64,000 bases of DNA from Virgisporangium aurantiacum (GTDB lineage: Bacteria > Actinomycetota > Actinomycetes > Mycobacteriales > Micromonosporaceae), in the NCBI RefSeq assembly GCF_016863635.1, contig NZ_BOPG01000090.1:1-64000 (forward strand). The letters run 5' to 3'. The notes beneath the pieces are model-generated. The model had not been told where the DNA came from and made no database searches. It worked only from the letters and a program-made list of their open reading frames with translations. Numbering within the stretch: position 1 is the first letter of the stretch; every line of letters begins with the position of its first letter. Position numbers and translations under genes: made by a program. This document shows, in pieces, positions 36,122 to 45,362 of the stretch.

Positions 36122-37033
36122 CTACCCGTCGGTGAGCGCGGCGCGGATCGCGGTGTCGACGTCGGGGTGGCGGAACCCGAACCCGGCCTCGGTGAGCCGG
36201 TGCGGGACCACCCTCAGCCCGCCGAAGACCTCGTCGGCCACCTCACCGAGGACGGGCCGCAGCACGGCGTACGGCAGGGACACGGCGGCCGGCCGGCGCA
36301 GTGCCCGGCCGAGCGCCGTGGCGAAGTCGCGGTTCCGCACCGGTTCGGGCGCGGTGACGTTGTACGCGCCGGCCGCGCCCGGCAGCATCGCGAGGAACCG
36401 GATCGCGCCGACCGCGTCGGCCAGCGACACGTGGCTCCAGTACTCCCGCCCCGTACCGAACCGGCCGCCGAGCCCCAGCTTGAACAGCGGGAGCATCCGT
36501 TCGAGCAGGCCGCCCTTCCTCGACAGCACCAGCCCGAGCCGCAGGTGCACGACCCCGTCGCCCGCGGCCTTCTCCCAGTCCTGCGCGACCGTGGGCAGCA
36601 GGCCGTCGTAGGGGCCGGGTTCACTGGCTTCGGTGAGTTCCTCGTCGCCGCGGTCGATCCCGTACCACCGGATGCCCGATGCGCTCAGGAACACCCGCGG
36701 TGGCTTCGTCGCCCCGGCGACCATGCCCGCCAGGGCCGCGGCCGTACCGATCCGGCTCGCGCGGATGGCGTTCTTGCGGGCGGCGGTCCAGCGCCCGTTG
36801 AGCGGCGACCCGGCGAGGTTGACGAGAATGTCGCAGCCGTCGACGAGTTCCGGGTCGGGCCGTTCCGGGTCCCAGCTCCGCTCGTCCGGCTTCTCCGCTT
36901 CCCGGCGGACGAGCCGGCACACGGTGTGCCCCCCGTACCGGTAGGACGCGCACAGGGCCTGCCCGATGAGGCCGCTCGCTCCCGCGATCACGACCCGTGC
37001 CTTTCGTTGGTGCTGTGCCCCGCCCCCGGTCAC
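36122..37033 (-). CDS. TIGR01777 family NAD(P)-dependent epimerase
   Basis: About 303 residues. An extended SDR fold begins RVVIAGASGLIGQAL (the GxxGxxG site) and continues with INLAGSP-like LVNLAGSPLNGRWT and a SASGIRWYG active-site stretch; the C-terminal DUF1731-like part is LRVVPHRLTEAGFGFRHPD. The biochemical role of this widespread family is not settled, although it is near division genes in some bacteria. The GTG at 37033 is a likely start; a further 17 codons upstream are open. Confidence 0.9.
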   Translation of the reverse strand: MTGGGAQHQRKARVVIAGASGLIGQALCASYRYGGHTVCRLVRREAEKPDERSWDPERPDPELVDGCDILVNLAGSPLNGRWTAARKNAIRASRIGTAAALAGMVAGATKPPRVFLSASGIRWYGIDRGDEELTEASEPGPYDGLLPTVAQDWEKAAGDGVVHLRLGLVLSRKGGLLERMLPLFKLGLGGRFGTGREYWSHVSLADAVGAIRFLAMLPGAAGAYNVTAPEPVRNRDFATALGRALRRPAAVSLPYAVLRPVLGEVADEVFGGLRVVPHRLTEAGFGFRHPDVDTAIRAALTDG

Positions 37034-37056
37034 CGGCCGAGGATAGAGCCCGCGGG

Positions 37057-37494
37057 TCAGGTCTGCGGACCGCTCCAGCCCCAACGAGGTGTCGGAAGGC
37101 CGTCGCCAACCGCGGTGCCGGCTCGTGCGAACACCTCGGCGACAGCCGACTCCATGTACGTCCGGAGCAGGGCGCGGAACTCCGGATCGGTCGGCAGGCC
37201 GGCGTCATCGGCGGCCGCGACGAAACACTCGACGAACCGGTCGCCCATCCCGTCGCCGGGTTCGGCTCCACTGTGGACGCGGAGCATCCTCGTGTGCCCG
37301 CCGGGGTAGCGGGCCGGCCCCCCGAACACCTCTCCCCAGTAGGCGGCCAGCCGCTCGACGTGGTCGGGATGGGTGCCGCGCGAGAAGGGATGATCGAGGA
37401 CGGGGTCGGCCAGGCAGCGGGCGTGGTGGGCGGCGGCGAGCGCCCGGAAGGCGTCCGCACCCCCGGCGAACTCGAAAACCGACGGCCGTCCCAT
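37057..37494 (-). CDS. Truncated haemoglobin (group II, GlbO-like)
   Basis: About 145 residues. It begins SVFEFAGGADAFRALAAAHH and has DPVLDHPFSRGTHPDHVERL, AAYWGEVFGG and HTRMLRVH, which contains the likely proximal His of the haem pocket. GlbO-type proteins bind oxygen and support respiration or peroxide defence. The C-terminus ends RWGWSGPQT. The ATG (MGRPSVF) is the natural start, since the upstream reading has no homology. It sits 23 bases before the TIGR01777 gene. Confidence 0.9.
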   Translation of the reverse strand: MGRPSVFEFAGGADAFRALAAAHHARCLADPVLDHPFSRGTHPDHVERLAAYWGEVFGGPARYPGGHTRMLRVHSGAEPGDGMGDRFVECFVAAADDAGLPTDPEFRALLRTYMESAVAEVFARAGTAVGDGLPTPRWGWSGPQT

Positions 37495-37535
37495 GCCGAC
37501 GAGAATGCCACGCGCGGGGCGGAAGCGGGCGCTGG

Positions 37536-38156
37536 TCAGGGCACGAGGCCGCCGACCACGGCCTGGCCGGTCTGGGCGGCTTTCGCGAAGAAGCCGGCCA
37601 GGCTGTGTGCCGGCGGGTGGATCGCCGGGACGGCGACGGCCGTGTGCACGCGTTCGATCGTCTCGTCGGACCAGTTGCCGGCCGCGCCGACGGCGTGCAC
37701 GAGACGGTTCAGGAAGTCCGGTGACCACGACTCGGCCAGCACGGGCGCGTACGACGCGAACTCGTCCGGGTCCCAGCCGGCGGCGGCGCCCAGCGAGCGG
37801 GCCGTGGCGTCGACGTCGGCGTCGGGCGGGTCGGTGTCGGCGGGCGGTTCGGGGGCCCAGCCCTCCTCGACCAGGCCCACGGCCACCGCCCGGACGTCGG
37901 GCACGTCGAGGGCGAACGCCGGGCCGACGGTCAGCTCGTCGTAGCCGAGGGGTTCGGTGCCGTTGACCGCGGTGTCGAACCAGGCGCGGGTGGGCTTGGC
38001 GTCGGCGGTCGCCACGAGGTCGTCGAAGTCGGCGACGAAGTTGCCGGCCGCACCGAGGATGTCGGCGAGCATCGAGGGGCGCGAGCGGATCGCGTCGAGC
38101 ACTGCCGGGCTGATGCGGGCCAGCACCAGTTGCATCACTACGGACGTGTCCGACAC
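37536..38156 (-). CDS. Hypothetical protein, DUF1877-like
   Basis: About 206 residues. RAWFDTAVNGTEPLGYDELTVGPAF and ALDVPDVRAVAVGL resemble DUF1877 (YfbM-like) proteins, which contain a similar KAW...LLTG...YGPA...L layout. A more typical YfbM start is not evident. The C-terminal 50 residues (VPAIHPPAHSLAGFFAKAAQ) do not resemble that family. Function unknown; it is not obviously part of an operon. Confidence 0.65.
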   Translation of the reverse strand: MSDTSVVMQLVLARISPAVLDAIRSRPSMLADILGAAGNFVADFDDLVATADAKPTRAWFDTAVNGTEPLGYDELTVGPAFALDVPDVRAVAVGLVEEGWAPEPPADTDPPDADVDATARSLGAAAGWDPDEFASYAPVLAESWSPDFLNRLVHAVGAAGNWSDETIERVHTAVAVPAIHPPAHSLAGFFAKAAQTGQAVVGGLVP

Positions 38157-38173
38157 ATCGTTACGTTAAGGCC

Positions 38174-38779
38174 TCAGAGCCAACCCCGCTCGTCGGCGAT
38201 GCGCACCGCCTCGGCCCGGGTACGGGCGCCGGTCTTGCCGATCGCGGCGGACAGGTGGTTGCGCACCGTGCCCTCGGAGAGACCCAGCGAAAAGGCGATG
38301 TCGGCGACCGTCCCGCCCTCGCGGGCCGCCCGCAGGACGCCCGTCTCGCGCGGGGTCAGCGGGGTGTCGCCGCTGGCCAGCGTCTCCGCGGCCAGCGTCG
38401 GGTCCACCACGCGCAGCCCCAGCGCCACCCGGCGGACCGCGTCGGCCAGTTCCCGGGCCGGCGTGTCCTTCACGACGAAGCCGCCCGCGCCCGCCTCCAT
38501 GGCCCGCCGCAGGTAGCCGGGCCGGCCGAACGTCGTCACCACGAGAACGCGACACGCGGGCACGGCCGCGCGCAGGGCGGCCGTCGCGGCGATGCCGTCG
38601 AGGCCGGGCATCTCGACGTCGAGCAGCGCGACGTCGGGACGGGTGCGCCGGGCCGCCTCGACCACCTCGTCGCCGCGGCCCACCTCGGCCACCACCTCGA
38701 GGTCGATCTCCAGGTCGAGCAGCGCGGCCAGCGCGCCCCGCACGAGCGCCTGGTCGTCGGCGAGCAGGAGGCGGATCAC
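38174..38779 (-). CDS. NarL-family response regulator
   Basis: About 201 residues. A receiver domain (about 1-120: LLLADDQALVRGAL, phospho-Asp in ALLDVEMPG, and VVKDTPA with Lys) is joined to a LuxR-type HTH (about 135-200, LTPRETGVLRAA, then LGLSEGTVRNHLS). The GTG overlaps the kinase stop codon (GTGA), so both are made together. It likely controls the adjacent ABC-2 exporter operon in the DesK/DesR manner. Confidence 0.93.
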   Translation of the reverse strand: MIRLLLADDQALVRGALAALLDLEIDLEVVAEVGRGDEVVEAARRTRPDVALLDVEMPGLDGIAATAALRAAVPACRVLVVTTFGRPGYLRRAMEAGAGGFVVKDTPARELADAVRRVALGLRVVDPTLAAETLASGDTPLTPRETGVLRAAREGGTVADIAFSLGLSEGTVRNHLSAAIGKTGARTRAEAVRIADERGWL

Positions 38780-39855
38780 GGCACCGTCACCGTCAACACG
38801 AACCCGCCGCTGTCCGCGCGTCCGATGGACAGCGCACCACCGGCGGCCGCGACCCGTTCGCGGAGCCCGGCCAGGCCCGCGCCGCCGCCGGAATCTGACG
38901 GCCCCCGGCCGTCGTCCAGGATCTCGACCGAACGGCCCGACAAGAGGACGCGGCAGGTCCGCGCACCGCTGTGCCGCACCACGTTCGTGACCCCCTCCCG
39001 CACCACCCAGCCGAACAGCTCCTGCCGCGCGGCCGGAACAACCCCGCAATCGGCCGGCAGCGACGCCTCGATCCCTGCGGCCGCCAGCGCACCCCGCGCC
39101 CGGGCCAGCTCGACGCCGAGCGACACCTCGCGGTACCCGCCGACCGCGGTCCGCACGTCGGTGAGCGCCTCCCGCGCCAGCCGCTGGATGTCGGACAGCT
39201 CGGCCTCGGCCCGGTCGGGGGCCAGGTGCAGCAGCCGGCCGGCGAGCTCCGCCTTCACCGACACCACCGTGAGCGAGTGGCCGAGCAGGTCATGCAGGTC
39301 GCGGGCGAACCGGTTGCGCTCCGCGTCGACGGCCAGCCGCTCGATCTCCTCGCGCGCCGCGGCGAGCTGCGTGTTGCGCTCCACCAGGTGCACGACGCCC
39401 CACACGGCCAGCGCGGCGATGCCCACCTGGAAGGCGAGGTCGTCGTTGCGCGTCCACCCGGGGAGCGTACGGGGCAGCACGAGCGCCGCCGCCGCGAGCA
39501 CGCCGACCAGCGCCCAGGCCGCGCGGGTCGGCAGCGCGAACACCGCCATCGCCGCGAGGTACACCAGCGCCGTCATCGACGGCTGGCCGATGGCCAGCGC
39601 CAGCACCACCACCAGCGCGATCATCGACGCCAGGATCGCGGTGGTCTCGGGCCGCCCGATCCGCCGGGCCTTGCCCCGCAGCGACATCCGCAGCCGCAGG
39701 AACCCGACGACGTACACCGCCGAGTACGCGACGGCCGCGGCGACGCCGACCACCCGCCGCCACGTCTCCGGGTGCTGCCAGGCGGCCTCGATCGGGTAGA
39801 CCATGTAGACCAGCCAGACGGCGACCCACAGCCACACGAAGCGGAAATGGCGCAC
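38776..39855 (-). CDS. DesK-like sensor histidine kinase
   Basis: About 359 residues. About five membrane segments (residues 5-150) lead to a HisKA_3 dimerisation domain with phospho-His in RDLHDLLGHSL (about 170), and an HATPase_c domain with REGVTNVVRHS, DDGRGP and GLRERV. There is no extracytoplasmic sensor domain, so it probably senses the membrane or a ligand in it. It is the first gene of a two-gene kinase/regulator unit that follows the exporter genes by 12 bases, probably one transcript. Confidence 0.93.
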   Translation of the reverse strand: MRHFRFVWLWVAVWLVYMVYPIEAAWQHPETWRRVVGVAAAVAYSAVYVVGFLRLRMSLRGKARRIGRPETTAILASMIALVVVLALAIGQPSMTALVYLAAMAVFALPTRAAWALVGVLAAAALVLPRTLPGWTRNDDLAFQVGIAALAVWGVVHLVERNTQLAAAREEIERLAVDAERNRFARDLHDLLGHSLTVVSVKAELAGRLLHLAPDRAEAELSDIQRLAREALTDVRTAVGGYREVSLGVELARARGALAAAGIEASLPADCGVVPAARQELFGWVVREGVTNVVRHSGARTCRVLLSGRSVEILDDGRGPSDSGGGAGLAGLRERVAAAGGALSIGRADSGGFVLTVTVP

Positions 39856-39867
39856 GCTAACAAGCTC

Positions 39868-40599
39868 TCATGCCCGTGCCGTGTCGACCCGGAACCGGCG
39901 GATCCCGATGATCCCCAGCCCGACCGCCCACGCCAGCAGCACCAGCACCGCCTTGCCGTCGAGCGAGCCGTGCGTGAGCGGCGCGCGGGCCACGTCGGCG
40001 GCCCAGTAGGCCGGCGTCCAGGTGGCGACGACGCGCATCGCGTGCGGCATCTGGTCCAGCGGCAACCACAGCCCGCCGAACAGCGCGAGCAGGAAGAACA
40101 GCAGTCCGCTGACCTGCTGGATGCTCTCCGGCTTCGCCACGTACCCGATGATCAGGCCGAGCGCGGCGAACGGCAGCGCCGACAGCCACGAGCCGAGGAA
40201 CACCAGCGCCCAGGTGCCGGCGCTGAGCCGCACGTCGAGGAACGCCGCGCCCAGGGCATAAACGACGGTCAACGGCGGGAGAACGAGAACAAGGGCGAGC
40301 ACCACCTTGCTCAGCACGTACTTCAGCGGGTTCAGCGGCGTCAGGCGCAGTTGCCGGTTCCAGCCGACGCCGCGCTCGACCGCGATCGACCCGGCCGCGC
40401 CGGTCGCCGACGACATCGCCCCGAAGATCCCCATGCTGACCATGATGTAGGCGGCGACCGTCGTCCCCTGGTAGGCCTCGTGCTTGTCCGGTGAGCCGAT
40501 CACGAGCAGCAGGATCGACGGCAGCAGAATGCTGAAGACGAGGACCCGCTTGTTGCGGAGCACCCGGACGACCTCCAGGCGCAGGTATGTCAGGTTCAC
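39868..40599 (-). CDS. ABC-2 type permease
   Basis: About 243 residues with six membrane segments (first NKRVLVFSILLPSILLLVIG; last VLVLLAWAVGLGIIGI). It carries the ABC-2 pattern VERGVGWNRQLRLTPLNP on the cytoplasmic side. It forms an exporter with the preceding ATPase; drug or lipid export is the usual role of this DrrB-like group. The GTG overlaps the ATPase stop (GTGA). Confidence 0.93.
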   Translation of the reverse strand: MNLTYLRLEVVRVLRNKRVLVFSILLPSILLLVIGSPDKHEAYQGTTVAAYIMVSMGIFGAMSSATGAAGSIAVERGVGWNRQLRLTPLNPLKYVLSKVVLALVLVLPPLTVVYALGAAFLDVRLSAGTWALVFLGSWLSALPFAALGLIIGYVAKPESIQQVSGLLFFLLALFGGLWLPLDQMPHAMRVVATWTPAYWAADVARAPLTHGSLDGKAVLVLLAWAVGLGIIGIRRFRVDTARA

Positions 40600-41501
40600 C
40601 GGGTTTCTCCAGACGTGAGAGCGAGGAACGCGTCCTCGAGGCCGTGCGCGGAGACTTCGATGTCGCGGGCGGCCGTGCGCCGCAGCAGCGCGCGCAGCGC
40701 GGCGTCCGAATCGGTACAGGTCAGGAGGACGGTGTTCCCGCGCGCCTCGGCCCGGTCCACCCCGGGCAGCCCGGCGAGTTCGCTGAGGTGCGCCCCGGGG
40801 ATCGTGGCCCGGATCGTGCGGCCCGCCACCAGCGACTTGATGTGCGCGGGCGTGCCGTCGGCGATCACCGTGCCGGCGCGCATCAGCACCACCCGGTCGG
40901 CGTAGGCGTCGGCCTCGTCGAGGTAGTGGGTGGCGAACAGCACCGTGCGGCCCCGCGCCGTCTCGGCGTGCATCGCCGTCCAGAACGCCCGCCGGGCCTC
41001 CACGTCGAGGCCGGTGGTGGGCTCGTCGAGCACGATGAGGTCGGGGTCGGCGACGAGCGCCAGCGCGAACCGCACCCGTTGCCGCTGGCCGCCGGACAGC
41101 GTGCCGACCCGGCGCTTGGCGAGGTCGCCGACCCCGGCCCGCGCCATCACCTCGGGCACGGGGCGGTGCGCCTTGTACAGCGAGGCGGCGAGCGTGACGA
41201 TCTCGGCGACGTTCAGGTCGGGCAGCAGGCCCCCGGACTGGAGCATCGCGCCGACCCGGCCGGCGGCGATGGCCCGGTCGGGGGCCAGGTCGTAGAGGGA
41301 GACGGTGCCGGCGTCCGGCCGGAGCAGGCCGAGCAGCAGGTCGATGGTCGTGGACTTGCCGGCCCCGTTGGGTCCGAGCAGCGCCACGACCTCGCCGGGT
41401 TCGATGCTGAGGTCGAGGCCGTCCACGGCGGTCACCGCGCCGAACCTCTTGGTGAGGCCGGTCAGCCGGACGGCTCCGGTCTTGGTGGTCATCACTGGCA
41501 T
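40596..41501 (-). CDS. ABC transporter ATP-binding protein (DrrA-like)
   Basis: About 301 residues. Walker A LGPNGAGKST, signature LSGGQRQR, Walker B LIVLDEPTTGLD and switch His in ATHYLD are all intact. The C-terminal part (about 220-300) resembles the DrrA-type accessory domain. It energises the ABC-2 permease and is followed by kinase and regulator genes. An inner ATG nine bases later (MTTKTGAV) is an equally possible start. Confidence 0.94.
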   Translation of the reverse strand: MPVMTTKTGAVRLTGLTKRFGAVTAVDGLDLSIEPGEVVALLGPNGAGKSTTIDLLLGLLRPDAGTVSLYDLAPDRAIAAGRVGAMLQSGGLLPDLNVAEIVTLAASLYKAHRPVPEVMARAGVGDLAKRRVGTLSGGQRQRVRFALALVADPDLIVLDEPTTGLDVEARRAFWTAMHAETARGRTVLFATHYLDEADAYADRVVLMRAGTVIADGTPAHIKSLVAGRTIRATIPGAHLSELAGLPGVDRAEARGNTVLLTCTDSDAALRALLRRTAARDIEVSAHGLEDAFLALTSGETR

Positions 41502-41811
41502 GAATCGATGGTCGGGCGGGTACGGCCTTGTGCGGGCTGCGGCCCGTCACGGCGCGGCCATGACGGATGTCATGGCCGCGGGGCCGGCGTCGCCTGGACT
41601 GAGGAGTGAAGGGAGCGCAGCGACCGGAGCGACGAGGGAAGGTGGCGCCTACGAGGCCTCGCGGCCCGCGCGAGCGGAGCGAGCGCATTGAGCATGGCCG
41701 CGGGTCCGAATCGTGGACGCCCGTGAGCGCGGCCGCCGATCTTCGCGCGCCCACATCGTGGGAAGGCCGAGGAGACGCCCGTTCGGGCGAATCGATCTTC
41801 GCCGTCTCGTC
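41502..41811. other. 310-bp gap upstream of the exporter operon
   Basis: The stretch lies between the ECF42 stop and the ABC ATPase start, both read leftward. It is GC-rich, with purine-rich GGAGCGAGCG-like repeats near 41610-41690. I see no gene, RNA or clear promoter box in it; it should contain the promoter of the exporter/two-component operon. Confidence 0.4.
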
Positions 41812-43059
41812 CTAGATGATGGGATCGGCGCGCCGCAAGAGCACCGCCCGCTCCCGCTCGTTGCGGGTGAGCTCCGCCGCCCGGGCGAACTCCGCCCGTG
41901 CCTCGGCGGTGCGGCCGAGCCGGGCCAGCAGGTCACCCCGCACGGACGGTAGCAGGTGGTAGCCACGCAGTTCGCCGATCCCGTCCAGGATCTCCAGGCC
42001 CCGCTCCGGTCCGTAGGCCATCGCGACGGCCACCGCGCGGTTCACCTCGACGACCGGCGTCGGCGTGACCGCCCGCAGCGACCCGTACAGCGCGGCGATC
42101 GCCACCCAGTCGGTGTCCTCGGGCCGCCGCGCGCGGGCGTGGCAGGCGGCGATCGCGGCCTGCAGGACGTACGGCCCCGGCGGCTTTCCGAGTCGTTCGG
42201 CGCTCAGGAGCGCGGCGTACCCGCGCCGGATCAGCAACTGGTCCCACCGGCCGCGGTTCTGCTCCAGCAGCGGAACGGGGGTGCCGTCGCGGTCGACGCG
42301 GGCCGCCGTCCGCGATGCCTGGATCTCCATCAGCGCCACCAGCCCGTGCACCTCGGGCTCGTGCGGGGCGAGCCCGGCCAGCACCCGGCCGAGGCGCAGC
42401 GCCTCGTGGGTCAGTTCCGGACGCATCCACTCGTCGCCGGCCGTGGCCGTGTAGCCCTCGTTGAAGATCAGGTACACCACCTCCAGCACCGACGACAGCC
42501 GTTCCGCGCGCTCGGCCGCCGGCGGAAGCTCGAACCGCCTGCCGGCGAGCGCGCGCTTGGCCCGGACGATCCGCTGGGCGACGGTCGCCTCGGGCACCAC
42601 GAACGCGCGGGCGATCTCGTCGGTGGCCAGCCCGCCGAGGACGCGCAGCGTCAGGGCCACCCGCGACTCGGTGGGCAGCGCCGGGTGGCAGGCCATGAAG
42701 ATGAGCGTGAGCAGGTCGTCGCGGACGTCGTCCGGATCCAGCACCGCGTCGAAGTCGGCGGTGCCCGCCGTGCGCTGCGCCGCCTCGACGTCGCGCCCGA
42801 TCTCGGCGACCTTGTCGGCGAGCCGGTCGTCGCGGCGCAGCCGGTCGATCGCCCGGTGCCGTGCCGTGGTCATCAGCCACCCGGCCGGGTTCGGCGGAAC
42901 TCCCTTGGCGGGCCACTCCTCCAGCGCCAGCACCAGCGCGTCCTGGGCCAGCTCCTCGGCCAGCCCGACGTCGCGGACCAGCCGCGCCAACGCCGCGACG
43001 ATGTGGGCCGCCTCGAGCCGCCAGACCGCCTCGACCGTCGCCCGCGGATCCCGGCTCAC
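41812..43059 (-). CDS. ECF42-type RNA polymerase sigma factor
   Basis: About 415 residues. Sigma region 2 (about 10-80, LVRDVGLAEELAQDALVLALEEW and NPAGWLMTTARHRAIDRLR) and region 4 (about 120-170, LTLRVLGGLATDEIARAFVV) are followed by a long C-terminal domain with TPR-like helices (about 180-415). That extra domain and the upstream YCII/DGPF gene are the signature of group ECF42, in which the tail replaces an anti-sigma factor. The GTG (VSRDP) sits 13 bases after the YCII stop and is the sensible start. Confidence 0.93.
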   Translation of the reverse strand: MSRDPRATVEAVWRLEAAHIVAALARLVRDVGLAEELAQDALVLALEEWPAKGVPPNPAGWLMTTARHRAIDRLRRDDRLADKVAEIGRDVEAAQRTAGTADFDAVLDPDDVRDDLLTLIFMACHPALPTESRVALTLRVLGGLATDEIARAFVVPEATVAQRIVRAKRALAGRRFELPPAAERAERLSSVLEVVYLIFNEGYTATAGDEWMRPELTHEALRLGRVLAGLAPHEPEVHGLVALMEIQASRTAARVDRDGTPVPLLEQNRGRWDQLLIRRGYAALLSAERLGKPPGPYVLQAAIAACHARARRPEDTDWVAIAALYGSLRAVTPTPVVEVNRAVAVAMAYGPERGLEILDGIGELRGYHLLPSVRGDLLARLGRTAEARAEFARAAELTRNERERAVLLRRADPII

Positions 43060-43072
43060 GGCGTTTCTCTGC

Positions 43073-43399
43073 TCATTGGGGCCCGAACACCTGACGGAGG
43101 TCGCCCTCACCGTCCTTGACGATCGCCCAGAACCGGCGGCTCAACTCGATCGCCTCCTCCTTGGAGCGCACGTCGACGAGCGCGAAACTGACGATCGTCT
43201 CCTTCGACTCCGCGTACGGCCCGTCGGTGAACGCCACCCGCCCGCCGCTGGCCGTCGCGTGGGTGCCGTCCATCGCCAGGCCACCGGTCGCGAGGAGGAC
43301 GCCCGCGTTGGTGAGCTCTTCGATGAACCGGCCCATCTCGGCGTAGAGCGTCTCGTCGGCCGTCGGCCCGCCACCGTTCATGGTCATGAGGAAGCGCAT
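43073..43399 (-). CDS. YCII-domain protein (DGPF type)
   Basis: About 108 residues. MRFLMTMNGG begins a YCII fold and FTDGPYAESKETIV holds the DGPF-like signature. Proteins of this kind accompany ECF42 sigma factors and are sometimes direct targets of them; their enzymatic function is unclear. It forms an operon with the sigma gene. The ATG fits the family start; a longer frame upstream runs through a palindromic repeat and is not coding. Confidence 0.92.
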   Translation of the reverse strand: MRFLMTMNGGGPTADETLYAEMGRFIEELTNAGVLLATGGLAMDGTHATASGGRVAFTDGPYAESKETIVSFALVDVRSKEEAIELSRRFWAIVKDGEGDLRQVFGPQ

Positions 43400-43509
43400 G
43401 GCGTCCCATCCAACCAGACGCATGCCGGAGGCGGCGTCGGCGCGCTTACTGGAGCCAGATGCGTTTGGCGGTGCGACTCGCAGCAGCAGCGGCCGCCCAC
43501 ACCGCCCCT

Positions 43510-43577
43510 GATCTTGCAGTTGTGCTCGCCGAAAAACGGGCGAATTCCGGCGAAAGGGCGGGCACAACTGCAAGATC
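43510..43577. repeat. Palindromic intergenic repeat, copy 1
   Basis: A 68-bp element whose ends are a perfect 15-bp inverted pair (GATCTTGCAGTTGTG and complement), with an inner part containing GAAAAACGGGCGAATTCCGG. It lies in the 272-bp region between two divergent genes, near 100 bases from each start. Copy 2 (61672-61739) has the same length and nearly the same sequence; copy 3 (61767-61836) shares the ends but not the centre. Confidence 0.85.
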
Positions 43578-43671
43578 GACCACCGAGGACGTTTTTCCAG
43601 CGTGGATCTTGTCGATTCGGGCGGGGGTCGTTCGCTGAACCCGGTGACCGACAATCACCCTGGAGGAGATC

Positions 43672-44214
43672 ATGCGCAAGCTCATCGTCGCCGAGTTCAT
43701 CGCCCTGGACGGCGTCGTCGAATCGCCCGAGCGGTGGCACATGACGTACGTGGACGCGGAGATGTTCGCCGCGATGTGGCCCGCCGGCAGCGACATCGAC
43801 ACGTTGCTGCTGGGCCGCGTCACCTACGACAGCTTCGCCGGCGCGTTCGCACACGGGTCCGACGACGACCCGGTGGTCGCGAACATGAACCGCCCGGAGA
43901 AGATCGTGGTGACCGGAAAAGCCGGCGACCTGTCCTGGAAGAACTCCCGCAAGCTCCAGGGAGACCTCCTGCCCGCCGTCCGGGCGTTGAAGGCCGAACC
44001 CGGTGGGTCGATCGCGGTCGTGGGGAGCACGACGCTGGCCCGCACCCTGCTCGACGCCGGCCTGGTCGACGAGCTCAGCCTGCTGCTGCACCCGGTGGTC
44101 GTCGGCACCGGCGAACGCCTGTTCCCGCCGGCCGGCCCCGGTGCCACGTTCGAGCTGGCGACCTGCACGCCGCTGAAGTCCGGCGTCGTCCACCTGGTCT
44201 ACCGCAAGGCGTAA
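43672..44214 (+). CDS. Dihydrofolate reductase family protein (RibD C-terminal fold)
   Basis: About 180 residues. Motifs of the RibD-C/DHFR-like fold include MRKLIVAEFIALDGVVESP, TLLLGRVTYDSFA, and DELSLLLHPVVVGTGERLF. Members reduce pterin- or riboflavin-type substrates with NADPH, but many have unknown substrates. GGAGGAG a few bases before the ATG supports the start. It is a single gene, convergent with the NarL-type regulator. Confidence 0.92.
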   Translation: MRKLIVAEFIALDGVVESPERWHMTYVDAEMFAAMWPAGSDIDTLLLGRVTYDSFAGAFAHGSDDDPVVANMNRPEKIVVTGKAGDLSWKNSRKLQGDLLPAVRALKAEPGGSIAVVGSTTLARTLLDAGLVDELSLLLHPVVVGTGERLFPPAGPGATFELATCTPLKSGVVHLVYRKA

Positions 44215-44217
44215 GAG

Positions 44218-44868
44218 CTACGCGAGGCCGCTCTGGTACGCGAACACGACGAGCTGGGCGCGGTCCCGCGCGCCCAGCTTGATCATCGCGCGGCTCACGT
44301 GGGTCCGCGCGGTCGCCGGGCTCACCACCAGTTCGCGGGCGATCTCGTCGTTGTTCATCCCCTGGGCGACGAGGCCGACCACCTCGCGTTCGCGCTCGGT
44401 CAGCTGGCCCAGGTTCGGGTGCGGGGTGACCACGCGGTGCTGCTGGCCGGCGAACTCGCGGATCAGCGTCCGGGTGACCGACGGCGCCAGCAGGGCGCCG
44501 CCGTCGACCACGGTCTGCATCGCCTCGATCAGGCGCGCGGGCGGCGTGTCCTTCAGCAGGAAGCCGCTCGCGCCGAGGCGGAGCGCGTCGAAGACGTACT
44601 CGTCGCGTTCGAACGTGGTCAGGACGATCACGCGGGTCTCGGCGAGGGCGGGGTTGGCGACGATCCGGCGGGTCGCCTCCAACCCGTCGATGCCGGGCAT
44701 GCGGATGTCCATCAGCACGACGTCGGGCTTCGTGCGGACGGCGAGGTCGACGGCGGCGAGACCGTCGGCGGCCTCACCGGCGACGGCGAACCCGTCCTCG
44801 TTCTCCAGCAGGGCCCGCAGGCCCAGCCGGACGAGATCCTGATCGTCGACCACCAGCACGGAAATCAT
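44218..44868 (-). CDS. NarL-family response regulator
   Basis: About 216 residues. A receiver (about 1-120; phospho-Asp in VVLMDIRMPG, Lys in LLKDTPP) and LuxR-type HTH (about 150-215, LTEREREVVGLVAQGMNNDEI) are complete. The cognate kinase is probably the gene at 47148-48278, separated by three transport genes of the same operon. The ATG overlaps the stop of the preceding DUF2269-like gene (ATGA). Confidence 0.92.
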   Translation of the reverse strand: MISVLVVDDQDLVRLGLRALLENEDGFAVAGEAADGLAAVDLAVRTKPDVVLMDIRMPGIDGLEATRRIVANPALAETRVIVLTTFERDEYVFDALRLGASGFLLKDTPPARLIEAMQTVVDGGALLAPSVTRTLIREFAGQQHRVVTPHPNLGQLTEREREVVGLVAQGMNNDEIARELVVSPATARTHVSRAMIKLGARDRAQLVVFAYQSGLA

Positions 44869-45362
44869 CGCGGGCCCGATCGTACGCGTCCCCACGGTTT
44901 GAACACCGACAGCGTCATCGCCACCAGCACGGCCACCGTCGACACGACCGGCGGGAAGGCGAGGTTGCCGATGTCGGGCAGCGGGCCGCCGGAGCGCGCG
45001 TCGGCGGCCAGCGGGCCCAGCGTCGGCATCAGCAGCACGAGGACGAGCGTCACCAGCACCACGTTGAGGACCAGTTTCACCGCCACCCACCAGTACCGCA
45101 CCAGCCCGTACTTCGAGCCCGTGCTCAGCAGCACGCCGGAAAGCAGGCACAGCAGGCCCATCAGCGCGAGCGGCCACGTCGCGAAGAGCCCGGTGCTCGC
45201 GATCGCCGACGCCGCGACCGACGAGTCGCCGGACAGGATCGCGGTGAACACCAGGATCCCGAGCACCACGTCGATGCCGAGCCAGGCGCCGGACGACAGG
45301 ATGTGCAGCAACAGCAACGTCTTCCGCGTCCGCGGACCCGGATGCCAGCGCAAGGAAGTCAT
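44865..45362 (-). CDS. DUF2269-like integral membrane protein
   Basis: About 165 residues, four membrane segments (LLLLHILSSGAWLGIDVVLG, ATWPLALMGLLCLLSGVLLS, WWVAVKLVLNVVLVTLVLVL, STVAVLVAMTLSVF). The His in LLHILSSGAWLG resembles the DUF2269 start. Its function is unknown. It is inside a kinase-ABC exporter-regulator operon and overlaps both neighbours by 4 bases, so it may be part of the exporter or its sensing. Confidence 0.8.
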   Translation of the reverse strand: MTSLRWHPGPRTRKTLLLLHILSSGAWLGIDVVLGILVFTAILSGDSSVAASAIASTGLFATWPLALMGLLCLLSGVLLSTGSKYGLVRYWWVAVKLVLNVVLVTLVLVLLMPTLGPLAADARSGGPLPDIGNLAFPPVVSTVAVLVAMTLSVFKPWGRVRSGPR